The position numbers and the translations under genes are program-made. The notes below the pieces were generated by a model. It had not been told where the DNA came from. It saw only the letters and a list, made by a program, of their open reading frames with translations, and searched no databases. 39,985 bases of DNA from an uncultured Candidatus Poseidoniales archaeon (GTDB lineage Archaea; Thermoplasmatota; Poseidoniia; Poseidoniales; Poseidoniaceae): assembly GCA_905182635.1 (NCBI GenBank), contig CAJJCM010000004.1:1-39985 (forward strand), written 5' to 3'. Of this stretch, positions 8,473 through 16,075 are shown piece by piece; the stretch's first letter is position 1, and every line of letters begins with the position of its first letter.

Positions 8473-10713
8473 TTACAACCAAATGAGCCAGTCACCCGTT
8501 CGCTCACCATGACTCCATGCATGAATTTCGTGACCACGTATTCCATCGTGAGAGATGAAGATCAAATGATGTTCTGTGAGTATCAGTTCACCGTATGAGC
8601 CTGATTCAGAATCATTATTTGCTCCCGACCAAGGGTCGTAGGCTAAACTTGGTTGCTCACCATTTTGCAAATGCCACAGTGAAGAACCCGTCTCAATTCC
8701 ATCGATTTGACCGGATGCAAGGAAAAATAAATGTTCTCCATGCGATACAAAACCAAGGATATTGGAACTGGCTATGCCTGCTCGCAAATCAGTTTCCACT
8801 CGCGTGCCGTTGACCGTTCCATCGCTTGAACAAATTTCATGCGCCACGCCGGGTGCGACACAATCGAACCAAACGCGTTGTTGGTGGACAATACCGCCCG
8901 CCCAATCACCAGGGGCGAGGATGGCTGTTGACAAGATGTGAGTGCTGCCTGAAGAGAGGTTATGGGCCCAAACTTGAGGGTCAACGCCTGAAGTCAGTGC
9001 ATCAAACACAAGGAGGTTTCCAAGCTGATGGATGCCGAGGTACTCCGCCACCTGCGTCGTTGGGTTTCCTGTTCCTTGGTGCTGTAAAGTCGTGAGCCAA
9101 TTCAAACTTCCCTCATCCGATAAGTGTACTAACTGTCTGCCGTTTTGTGCTTCTGCAACGATGACAAGGCCACCTTCGATGAGCATTGGTGCATTCGGTT
9201 GACTTGCACCCGAAGGGTTGAGGTCCCAACTTTGATATTCAGCGTCAAGAGTAAGCAGATGTGGTTCAACATCATTTTGATCTTTGGCCGAGAACCACAA
9301 ATGAGTTGAATTGGAATGCAGCATTTCAGTGGCAAACGTCGTTATCCCAAAGGAATGGGTATCGAGGGTCTGTTGTTGAGATGCCGAAAAAGATGGGTGC
9401 GAAAATACCGAGGCGATGGTGACTCCATCGCTCCAAACTAAGGCATCGGTTGTCGCACTTATCACTACACCTTGACCCCACTGGACCATTTTAGTCGAAC
9501 TGGTGATGGGTAAAGAATTCCCATTTTCAACGACGCGTGTTGTACCACTCACCGTCGCATCACTGACCCATAACTGCCGTCCATTGACGCCATCATCAGC
9601 ATCGAAGAAGACCCGTTCGCCTTGCGGCGTTTGAACCGAAGTCAGTCCAAGGTATTGACCAGGTGACGCATCGCCGCTCGGATTGATATCAAGCAAGAAT
9701 TGCGTCGATGATTCGAAACCTTGACTGACCCAAAGTTCACATCCATCTATTCCATTGGCGCCCGCAGTTAAGAGGCGTTGTTGTTCGACCATCCATGCCA
9801 TTGCATCACATGATGACGCTATACCATCAGCCATACCGGTTGCGAAATCCGAAATCGGACCATAGAGGAGGGGGACACTGCAAATTTGGAGGCTACTTCG
9901 CACCTCATCATCGTGCAATTGTCCATCGAACGCCATACCTTCACCCAGACCATCATCGACACCAAATCGAAGCACGAGTCCTGAGGGACAGACTGCAGGT
10001 GAGGGTTGGAGGTTTTCGACCAATGCAGGTGCTCCTTGACTACCAGCCTCACCTTGAATGCCGTTGTTACCTAAGAGTCCGTTGGTGCCATTACTTCCGA
10101 CCAAGCCGTCGCATACCGCCTCACTGGAAGCGATTTCATCTTGAGTGAGTTGGTCATTTCCATCAGCATCAATTCCACTGAGAATCAGGATACCTCCAGT
10201 TGGACAGGTGATGTTACCCACCTCCAATTGTTCAATTTCCAATCGACTTGATGGCGGTTGTATGGTATTACCAGGCGAACCTTGAGGTCCAGAAAGGCCT
10301 TCTTTACCGTGGCATACTTTGGTTGAAGAAGTGACTTCATTTTCATCAAGATGGCCATTTGAGTTGAGGTCGTTGCCGATATAAATTTCAGCTCCGCCTT
10401 CAGTACAGATCGAATCTGCGACACGCCCTTCGGTCCGAACGAGCATTTCATAGGCATTCTCGCCAGTATTACCCTTTTGCGCTGAAAAAGAATCGAGTTG
10501 AACATAGGAATAGGTCGAGAGCGTAAGAGCAAGTACCAAGAGGAACGTTTGGAGGAAAGTCAGAACAAATTTCCTTTTGGATTTATGCTGAACTTTTGAG
10601 TTCGTTTTGTGCTGCTGCCTTGCGTGTACTCCTGGCACACTTTTCCGGCCTTGGTTGAGCGCAGGTTCTCCTGCAATAGTAGCGTCGACATCCATTGTTG
10701 GGGGGGTTGACAT
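8473..10713 (-). CDS. Signal-anchored surface protein with collagen-like and ELWxxDGT-type repeats
   Basis: Unnamed extracellular protein of 746 residues. The N-terminus is about 45 polar, basic residues followed by one hydrophobic helix (KFVLTFLQTFLLVLALTLS) and no cleavage site, so it is predicted to be a type II anchor with the bulk outside. Next come three modules of a Cys-x-x-Gly-Gly / Asn-Gly-x-Leu-Asp-Glu-x-Glu-Val / Val-Cys-x-Gly type, the first two followed by Gly-x-y collagen-like runs (GLSGPQGSPGN, GSNGTNGLLGNNG). The C-terminal two thirds holds ELWVSQG and QLWVSDATVSGTTRV units with DINPSG, matching the ELWxxDGT beta-propeller-like repeats of secreted bacterial proteins. I use the ATG at 10713; the TTG at 10743 is an alternative. 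No Shine-Dalgarno site is visible, so a leaderless message is possible. Confidence 0.78.
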   Translation of the reverse strand: MSTPPTMDVDATIAGEPALNQGRKSVPGVHARQQHKTNSKVQHKSKRKFVLTFLQTFLLVLALTLSTYSYVQLDSFSAQKGNTGENAYEMLVRTEGRVADSICTEGGAEIYIGNDLNSNGHLDENEVTSSTKVCHGKEGLSGPQGSPGNTIQPPSSRLEIEQLEVGNITCPTGGILILSGIDADGNDQLTQDEIASSEAVCDGLVGSNGTNGLLGNNGIQGEAGSQGAPALVENLQPSPAVCPSGLVLRFGVDDGLGEGMAFDGQLHDDEVRSSLQICSVPLLYGPISDFATGMADGIASSCDAMAWMVEQQRLLTAGANGIDGCELWVSQGFESSTQFLLDINPSGDASPGQYLGLTSVQTPQGERVFFDADDGVNGRQLWVSDATVSGTTRVVENGNSLPITSSTKMVQWGQGVVISATTDALVWSDGVTIASVFSHPSFSASQQQTLDTHSFGITTFATEMLHSNSTHLWFSAKDQNDVEPHLLTLDAEYQSWDLNPSGASQPNAPMLIEGGLVIVAEAQNGRQLVHLSDEGSLNWLTTLQHQGTGNPTTQVAEYLGIHQLGNLLVFDALTSGVDPQVWAHNLSSGSTHILSTAILAPGDWAGGIVHQQRVWFDCVAPGVAHEICSSDGTVNGTRVETDLRAGIASSNILGFVSHGEHLFFLASGQIDGIETGSSLWHLQNGEQPSLAYDPWSGANNDSESGSYGELILTEHHLIFISHDGIRGHEIHAWSHGERTGDWLIWL

Positions 10714-10839
10714 GATTTGACTGAAAACTGTCAACGGTATCAAAACCTTCGGTTCAATTGTGATTTAGGTGTTCTTCATGCTTTTGAGTCTTGTTTCGAA
10801 GGGGGTGAGTTCAAGGGCGTCCTTTGTCTGCACAGGAAC

Positions 10840-12612
10840 ATGGACCTTCCTGAACGTCTCGCGGCTCAATTAGCCGGCGATGAAGGTCCGACGCGTCAAA
10901 AAGCGGCGCGTTTGGTCGTTGATTTGGCAGTTACTGCTGGAGCAGAAGGCTTTGTCAAAGTCGACCATGCTCACGTCTCTGGCGTTTCAGTCATCACCGG
11001 TGGGCATGGCTTACGTCGTTTTTTGTCTGACCTCTCAAATTCAGGTGATGGCAAAGTTACGATACCGACCACTTTGAATTCCGCAGGTTGCGATAAAGAG
11101 AAAATGAAAGAGATGGATATAGATTGGCCCGATTTCCTTGAACAACAATTTGAAATTGTTGAAGCCTATTCTGATTTGGGGATACAAGCAACCCTTTCTT
11201 GCACACCTTATGACCGTGGAGTCGATGATGAAAGCGGAATTGCTTCATGGGCGGAATCCAATGCAGTGTGCTTTTCAAATACATGGACTTCCTTGATTAC
11301 AAATCGAGAATCAGGCCTCTCGGCATTAGCGACAGCACTGACTGGTTTTGCACCTCGATGGGGGCTTCATCTTGAGAAAAACCGACAACCAAACATCCAT
11401 GTCCGAGTGGAATGCGAACTTCATACGCTTTCCGATTGGTCAGTGCTTGGAGATTGGATTGGAAAGCAAGTTCGGCCTGACTGGAACGTTCCTTGGGGTC
11501 CAATGCCGTTCATTCAAGGACTTCCTTCACGGGCGAGTTTTGCTCGTAAAAAAGCACTTACTGCTGCAGCGGCTAATTATGGAACGCCAATGCTTTGGGC
11601 TGAGGGGCTTTCTTCAGACCCGCCCTTAGTGCGTAATGGAGACGGACAATGGATTGCTCCTAAGGCGGGCTGGCAAGGCGAATTGGTCTTTACTGCTGCC
11701 GATTTGCAGGCACGCTATGACGATTTAGCACCCACGGGACAAGTTGATTTGATTGTGATTGGGTGTCCACAAGCCAGCCTTGAGGAAATTAGAATCACAG
11801 CATCAGCCGTCCGTTCCTATGCGGAAATGGGTGACAAAATTCCGGACCAACGGTTATGGGTTTTCACAAGTGGAGACAATTACAAATTAGCATTGGCCGA
11901 TGGTAGTGTCGAATTGCTTGAAAGTGCAGGTGCCGTTCTTTTACAAGACACCTGCCCTGAAGTTACCCCTTACAACCGTGCACATTACAATCATCTACTG
12001 ACCAATTCACTGAAAGCAGAACATTACCTTACCAGCGGTTTGAACCGTCTTCCAACAAGTGTGATGCCGATTGCAGATTGCGTTGCTCATGCATTTGACC
12101 CTGAGTTATCGGCTGGCCCGCGTCCGCTTTTAGTTTCCAAAGCACAACCGCAACATGCCAGTGCAAAAACGCACCAAACCGAGGACGTTGTCTTGACTGG
12201 AGCCCCGTTACTGAGTCAAGAGAATTATTGCATAACAGGCCCAGCATTGGTCACCGATGTTCCCATTACCTATCTGGGCTATGTCCACCGAGATACTGGC
12301 GTTATCGAAGAAACTGGCCATCCACTTGACGGCAGGGCTATCGAAAATTCAATTCTCATCTATCCAAAGGGTTCTGGCTCGACCGTTGCACCATTTGTTT
12401 TGATGGGATTATTGTACACCGGCAAGGGTCCAATTGCCATTGTCAACCGTGATGTCTGTCCGCTCACATTACCTGCTTGCTCGTTGTTGGGATTACCATA
12501 TGGTCATGGTTTCGACCAAGACCCTTGTATGGCCATTAACGACGGAGATCTCATTGAACTTAAATCTGAAAGTGGCATCGTCACACTGACCGTTCTTGAA
12601 CGAGTACAATGA
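10840..12612 (+). CDS. Aconitase X, large and small subunits fused (candidate phosphomevalonate dehydratase)
   Basis: Member of the aconitase X family. In archaea a two-subunit AcnX removes water from mevalonate 5-phosphate in the modified mevalonate pathway (established for some archaea); in bacteria fused forms act on cis-3-hydroxy-L-proline. The sequence shows the large domain (KVDHAHVSGVSVITGGHGLRR-type start, GTPMLWAEG) with three cysteines placed as the Fe-S ligands: Cys309 (GCPQASLEE), Cys372 (DTCPEVTP) and Cys414 (IADCVAHAF). The small swivelling domain follows at about 450-590 (YCITGPALV, IYPKGSGSTVAPFVL, IVNRDVCPL). I start at the ATG at 10840, matching the family N-terminus; the open frame runs up to 10717. 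The substrate cannot be told from the sequence; an archaeal lipid role is the natural guess. The next gene starts 9 bases after the stop. Confidence 0.88.
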   Translation: MDLPERLAAQLAGDEGPTRQKAARLVVDLAVTAGAEGFVKVDHAHVSGVSVITGGHGLRRFLSDLSNSGDGKVTIPTTLNSAGCDKEKMKEMDIDWPDFLEQQFEIVEAYSDLGIQATLSCTPYDRGVDDESGIASWAESNAVCFSNTWTSLITNRESGLSALATALTGFAPRWGLHLEKNRQPNIHVRVECELHTLSDWSVLGDWIGKQVRPDWNVPWGPMPFIQGLPSRASFARKKALTAAAANYGTPMLWAEGLSSDPPLVRNGDGQWIAPKAGWQGELVFTAADLQARYDDLAPTGQVDLIVIGCPQASLEEIRITASAVRSYAEMGDKIPDQRLWVFTSGDNYKLALADGSVELLESAGAVLLQDTCPEVTPYNRAHYNHLLTNSLKAEHYLTSGLNRLPTSVMPIADCVAHAFDPELSAGPRPLLVSKAQPQHASAKTHQTEDVVLTGAPLLSQENYCITGPALVTDVPITYLGYVHRDTGVIEETGHPLDGRAIENSILIYPKGSGSTVAPFVLMGLLYTGKGPIAIVNRDVCPLTLPACSLLGLPYGHGFDQDPCMAINDGDLIELKSESGIVTLTVLERVQ

Positions 12613-12621
12613 GGTGATGGC

Positions 12622-13620
12622 ATGAGTGGACTGAAAATTCTTGTCACAGGTGGTGCAGGATTCATTGGCTCATCATTATGCGAACGTTTGGTCGCTGAAG
12701 GGCATTCAGTGTTGGCGTATGATTCGTTATTCCGAGGCAGTGAATCAAATCTTGCTTCTCTTCAAGAGCATCCAGAGTTTCAATTCATGCAGGGTGATGT
12801 TCGTGACATCGACCGTTTGGACGATGCGATTGAGCAATTGGGCGGAGTAGAACTCATCTACCATCTTGCAGCAGTGAATGGAACCAAGTGGTTTCATGAG
12901 GCTGCCCATTCAGTCATCGATGTCAACATCAATGGAACGCTTCGAACATTGGAGTTAGCGATGGCTCACGATGTACGCTATGTGTTCGCATCTTCACCAG
13001 AAGCCTTTGGCGAGGCTTTGCAACAACCGATTCAAAACGGTAATGAGATGACCTTTACTGACCCATCCCTTCACCAACGCCATTCCTATGGCGCCAGCAA
13101 ATATCTCGATGAAGTTGCGTGCCAACATGCAGCTCGTGATGGGCTGGATGTCCGAATCATTCGTCCTTTCAACGCCTACGGTCCACGACTTCTCGGTGAT
13201 GAGTATGGTCAAGTGGTGGCGATGTTTTTCCAGGCAGTCCTCTCCAACGAATCGATTCAGTTACACAATGGTGGTCAGCAAACTCGCTCATTTACATGGA
13301 TTGATGATGTGGTTGAGGGCTTTATCCGAGCCGGACTTCGAGAGAAGGGAGTTCAAGGAGAATCTCTTTCAGGGTGCGCTTTGAATATTGGCTCAACAGA
13401 AGAAATCACGATTCAGCAGTTACAAGAAACTCTTTTCTCTATTGTTTCAAACGATGCAACATGGACGAAGGAGTTACCTGAAACGAAAGTGGTTGAAGGG
13501 TACTATGGTGATGCACTACGCCGTCTACCGGATTGCAGTCAAGCGGAATCACTGCTTGGATGGGAATCGTCAACATCCTTGGAACAAGGTCTGCGCGCTA
13601 TGTGGTCAGTCTTACGATGA
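12622..13620 (+). CDS. NAD-dependent nucleotide-sugar epimerase/dehydratase (extended SDR)
   Basis: Extended short-chain dehydrogenase acting on nucleotide sugars, cytoplasmic; probably supplies surface glycans. The NAD-binding motif TGGAGFIG (9-16) and Asp34 after strand 2 are present. Active-site residues are visible as SSPEAFGE (Ser124/125), Tyr156 and Lys160 (YGASK), and RPFNAYGPR is the usual sugar-binding segment. Length 332 residues fits UDP-glucose 4-epimerase, UDP-glucuronate decarboxylase or dTDP-glucose dehydratase; the exact reaction is not decidable here. GAGGTGAT lies just before the ATG. It follows the aconitase X gene by 9 bases, and its 3' end overlaps the convergent flavin-reductase-like gene by 9 bases. 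The nearby hexapeptide acyltransferase may work in the same sugar pathway (inference). Confidence 0.88.
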   Translation: MSGLKILVTGGAGFIGSSLCERLVAEGHSVLAYDSLFRGSESNLASLQEHPEFQFMQGDVRDIDRLDDAIEQLGGVELIYHLAAVNGTKWFHEAAHSVIDVNINGTLRTLELAMAHDVRYVFASSPEAFGEALQQPIQNGNEMTFTDPSLHQRHSYGASKYLDEVACQHAARDGLDVRIIRPFNAYGPRLLGDEYGQVVAMFFQAVLSNESIQLHNGGQQTRSFTWIDDVVEGFIRAGLREKGVQGESLSGCALNIGSTEEITIQQLQETLFSIVSNDATWTKELPETKVVEGYYGDALRRLPDCSQAESLLGWESSTSLEQGLRAMWSVLR

Positions 13621-14433
13621 GTCTTGTTGTGAAGCGTAGTGTTTGAGGACTTTCACGCCCCAAGAATCGGGAGCAGGTGTGAGTCGGTCATGGCCATGTT
13701 GGCATAATACATCCAATCCATTTGCCGGTATTGACGCTTCAGTGGTCCACACTCCTGTGACCCGTAAGACTGCGAGACGTGCCACTGCATCAGGAAGTGG
13801 CGTATCTTCGATGAATTCAACCTCAAGTGCAGCAACTGCTTCGTTGATGAGTAATGGGTCAAGATGATGAGGAGTAAATCCCGCAAGATTCCATTCACTT
13901 TCACCTTTAGGGAGTGGGCTTGCCGTTTCATCAATTGCCTCGACCATTGAATGAGAACTCGGCATCAAGTGAAGGATAGCTCTTTTGGTCGTGCGGAGAT
14001 TGTGAAGCGTGTCCCTGTATCGGCCTTCACGGTTACAACTAAACGAGGCAATTAACAGCGGAGGGCCTGTTGAAACTGCCATAACGGAGGTATAAGGAGC
14101 AAGGTTCTTGTTTCCATGTTCATCTTGTGTCGATGCAATGACCAAAGGACGTGGAGATAACAGACCAGACAACCATCCAGCACGTTGTGCATGTTCCAGT
14201 TCGTTGACATCGATTCGTTGAGCACCTTCCATGCCCTTGCTTGGAAGCGGTGTGAACCAGTTATCTAAGGTGCCGTTTTTTATTTCTTCAATCGCATGGT
14301 CATTGAATTGGACATAGGACTTCCAAGATTCAGTTTGCTCTATTTCACCACGCTCAGTTTTCCGAGCAATCGAATCTTCCGCATAGATATTGCAGCGTTT
14401 GAGATAATCGAGTACAACTTCTTTTCTGTCCAT
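13612..14433 (-). CDS. Flavin reductase-like, FMN-binding split-barrel protein
   Basis: The middle of this 273-residue protein matches the flavin reductase-like / DIM6-NTAB split barrel: LSPRPLVIASTQDEHGNKNLAPYTSVMAVSTGPPLL-type residues, then a strand with RDTLHNLRTTKRAILHL. Proteins of this group bind FMN and reduce flavins or act as redox partners; the substrate here is unknown. About 90 N-terminal residues precede the barrel and are charged and helical, longer than in the short family members. GAGGTGAATAT sits before the ATG at 14433. It is last in a three-gene operon with the acyltransferase (9 bases upstream) and the peroxiredoxin, which suggests an oxidative-stress or redox setting. 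Confidence 0.82.
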   Translation of the reverse strand: MDRKEVVLDYLKRCNIYAEDSIARKTERGEIEQTESWKSYVQFNDHAIEEIKNGTLDNWFTPLPSKGMEGAQRIDVNELEHAQRAGWLSGLLSPRPLVIASTQDEHGNKNLAPYTSVMAVSTGPPLLIASFSCNREGRYRDTLHNLRTTKRAILHLMPSSHSMVEAIDETASPLPKGESEWNLAGFTPHHLDPLLINEAVAALEVEFIEDTPLPDAVARLAVLRVTGVWTTEASIPANGLDVLCQHGHDRLTPAPDSWGVKVLKHYASQQDSS

Positions 14434-14442
14434 ATATTCACC

Positions 14443-14961
14443 TCAGTCACTGCTTGCTGATTTTCTTTTGAGTTGGAGTTGCTTTTCATCGTATGTATTC
14501 CGCATCATCAAAAATACAGCAGGGTTTCCCACCCATACTTCGTTGTCAGGAATATCCCGAGTGAGTGTTGAACCCGCACCAAGGACTGCATTATGTCCAA
14601 CCGAACATCCAGCAATAACCGTTGCACCCCCGCCAATAACTGCACCCTTTCCAATTTGAACCGGTTGCCATTGCATAGAGTTTTTCGAAGGGGGATATTT
14701 GTCATTGAGGAGTGTAGCGTTTGGACCAATAAACACTCGGTCACCCACTCCGCAGCCATCGGCGATGTATGCACCGCCCTGAATCCGACACTCATGACCA
14801 AGAGTAACTTTACGCCCAAGATGTACCAATGCACCAATGGAACAATTGTCGCCAATTCTTGTGTCCTTTCCAATATGACAAGGAGTCCAAGCGATACTTC
14901 CTCTTTCAAGTTCGATACGTTGGCCACTTAATGGGGACTCCTCTTTCATTTGATCCCTCAT
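14443..14961 (-). CDS. Left-handed beta-helix (hexapeptide repeat) acyltransferase
   Basis: Acyl- or acetyltransferase of the hexapeptide family, which forms trimers of triangular beta-helices and transfers acetyl groups, often to nucleotide sugars. Hexapeptide turns run through the protein: HIGKDTRIGDNCSIGALVHLG, RVFIGPNATLLNDKYPP, IGKGAVIGGGATVIAG, VGHNAVLGAGSTLTRDIP and the closing VWVGNPAVF. The pattern, including NDKYP, resembles WlbB/WbpD-type N-acetyltransferases of 3-amino sugars, so a sugar substrate is likely (inference). The ATG at 14961 overlaps the peroxiredoxin stop (ATGA). A second ATG at 14949 has GAGGGAT just before it and could be the true start. Length 172 residues is normal. 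Confidence 0.87.
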   Translation of the reverse strand: MRDQMKEESPLSGQRIELERGSIAWTPCHIGKDTRIGDNCSIGALVHLGRKVTLGHECRIQGGAYIADGCGVGDRVFIGPNATLLNDKYPPSKNSMQWQPVQIGKGAVIGGGATVIAGCSVGHNAVLGAGSTLTRDIPDNEVWVGNPAVFLMMRNTYDEKQLQLKRKSASSD

Positions 14962-15443
14962 TCACTTAAGCCGAGTTCTCGAAGAAGCATACCTACGTGA
15001 CCTTTGGCTTTGACATTATACCGGAGCCAAGAAAAAGCGCCATCCGGTCCTATGACGAACGTAGAACGCGAACAACCCATGTATTCACGACCGTAATTTT
15101 TCTTAAGGCGCCATGTACCATATGCTTCATGAAGTTCGCCTCCTTCATCCATTAGAAGAGGGAAGTTGAGTTCCTGCTTCCTGATGAACTTTTCATGAGA
15201 GCCTTCGGAACCTTTGGATACGCCGAGAACGATATACCCTTCAGCACTTAAGAGCGCCATGTTATCTCGGAAATTACATGCTTGAGTGGTGCATCCCGGT
15301 GTTGAGTCACGCGGGTAAAAGTACACGATAACACTTTTTCCAGCAGAGGTATATGCTGCTAAGTCATGAACAGTGCCGTTCGAATCTTCACACTTGAACA
15401 GTGGGGCGTTATGGCCAACTTCATGTGTTATTGTTTCGCTCAT
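14958..15443 (-). CDS. bcp: Thiol peroxidase, Bcp/PrxQ-type peroxiredoxin
   Basis: Reduces hydrogen peroxide and organic peroxides with thioredoxin-like partners; cytoplasmic. The active site FYPRDSTPGCTTQAC has the peroxidatic Cys51 and resolving Cys56 five residues later, the classic atypical two-cysteine PrxQ arrangement. The thioredoxin fold continues with VLGVSKGSEGSHEKF and a conserved Arg in GCSRSTFVIGPDG. At 161 residues it has the usual length. I start at the ATG at 15443, which has GGTGCGGG upstream; the ATG at 15476 would add 11 residues and would be nearly leaderless relative to the TATA-like box near 15503. It heads the operon with the acyltransferase and the flavin-reductase-like gene. 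Confidence 0.93.
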   Translation of the reverse strand: MSETITHEVGHNAPLFKCEDSNGTVHDLAAYTSAGKSVIVYFYPRDSTPGCTTQACNFRDNMALLSAEGYIVLGVSKGSEGSHEKFIRKQELNFPLLMDEGGELHEAYGTWRLKKNYGREYMGCSRSTFVIGPDGAFSWLRYNVKAKGHVGMLLRELGLSE

Positions 15444-15499
15444 GATGCCCGCACCTATCCAAAGGTCATGAAACATTGCATTTGCTCATATTTTGTCAA

Positions 15500-15508
15500 A
15501 ATAAAGAG
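15500..15508 (-). promoter_or_regulatory. TATA-like box of the peroxiredoxin operon
   Basis: On the minus strand the sequence CTTTATTTTG lies here in an AT-rich stretch. At the usual spacing of about 25 bases, transcription would start near 15476-15480, leaving either no leader (ATG 15476) or about 33 bases (ATG 15443). Assigned by pattern and spacing only. Confidence 0.4.
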
Positions 15509-15540
15509 ATTTTCTGGCGATTGTATGGGGTTTTAGCCTC

Positions 15541-15566
15541 TGTATATCGCTTTTATGCGATATGCA
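15541..15566. promoter_or_regulatory. Dyad-symmetric candidate operator around a TATA-like core
   Basis: Two arms, TGTATATCGC and GCGATATGCA, are inverted repeats of each other with one mismatch and flank TTTTAT. The central TTTTAT could be the plus-strand TATA box of the downstream supercluster, so a repressor bound here would mask the promoter. Related half-sites (GGCGAT near 15516, TATCGC near 15574) lie on either side. The site is between the divergent peroxiredoxin operon and the archaellum-linked operon and could control either one. Confidence 0.45.
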
Positions 15567-15593
15567 TTCCATCTATCGCAAAGTGGGTGATTC

Positions 15594-15635
15594 ATGGCTG
15601 AGCAACCGATTCTTTCAATAACCGGGGGGTGCTAA
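15594..15635 (+). CDS. Possible 13-residue leader peptide or displaced start of the next gene
   Basis: A short frame, MAEQPILSITGGC then TAA, starts at an ATG with GGGTGA three bases upstream, a better ribosome binding site than that of the following gene. It ends just after a run of six G (15624-15629). One extra G in that run would fuse this peptide to the frame of the downstream helical protein. It may be a leader peptide, the true N-terminus displaced by an indel, or chance. Confidence 0.3.
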   Translation: MAEQPILSITGGC

Positions 15636-16075
15636 GTTGGGCCATGGTGGCTACGCGTATGTCTCGGCGATGTCGTCGCTATTCAAAGCAAATTTTGCGT
15701 GTTAGCACCAAGATTGAACTGCAAACTATTGCCAGCCTCATCCAAAGTGAATTGGATAAGCGTATTTTGTCCTATGATGAAGCACTCACTTTGGGCAACC
15801 TCATACAAAACCGGGCAGATCAATTACCAGGCGACGCTATCGTTTACGCTCTATCAGACCGCGATGCATACCGGAGGACTTTAGAATTGTATTTGCGAGA
15901 CTCACTTTTGACCCAGACCGAACAAATGTTACTTTGGGAAGAGCGCCGCCGACTTGGCATTTCAGATGTCGAGCATGAGCGCTTACTCGAACAACTTCTT
16001 CTTCAATGGCGCCGCCAAGGAAAGAAAGTCACCATCGACCGTTTCAAAACTCCCGGGGGTGGGACATCTGCTTAA
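15629..16075 (+). CDS. Small helical protein, function unknown
   Basis: I do not recognise this 148-residue protein. It is predicted to be all helical and charged, with no signal peptide or membrane segment. Two stretches (about residues 30-62 and 83-132) read as repeated helical units with a short turn (LDKRILSYDEALTLGNLI; LRDSLLTQTEQMLLWEERRRLGIS), a pattern that recalls TerB- or SHOCT-like helical modules, but that is a weak resemblance. The start is unclear: GTG at 15629 next to a G run, ATG at 15644, or an upstream ATG at 15594 joined through a frameshift. Its end overlaps the GTG start of the giant protein by 17 bases, so translation is probably coupled and the two products may work together. 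Confidence 0.55.
   Translation: MLSWAMVATRMSRRCRRYSKQILRVSTKIELQTIASLIQSELDKRILSYDEALTLGNLIQNRADQLPGDAIVYALSDRDAYRRTLELYLRDSLLTQTEQMLLWEERRRLGISDVEHERLLEQLLLQWRRQGKKVTIDRFKTPGGGTSA

Noticed and set aside
10717-10839. N-terminal extension of aconitase X from a TTG at 10717
   Set aside because: The 41 extra residues do not look like the family, and the ATG at 10840 matches the usual start.
15954-16058. N-terminal extension of the giant protein from a TTG at 15954
   Set aside because: It would overlap the upstream gene by over 100 bases and bury the signal peptide.
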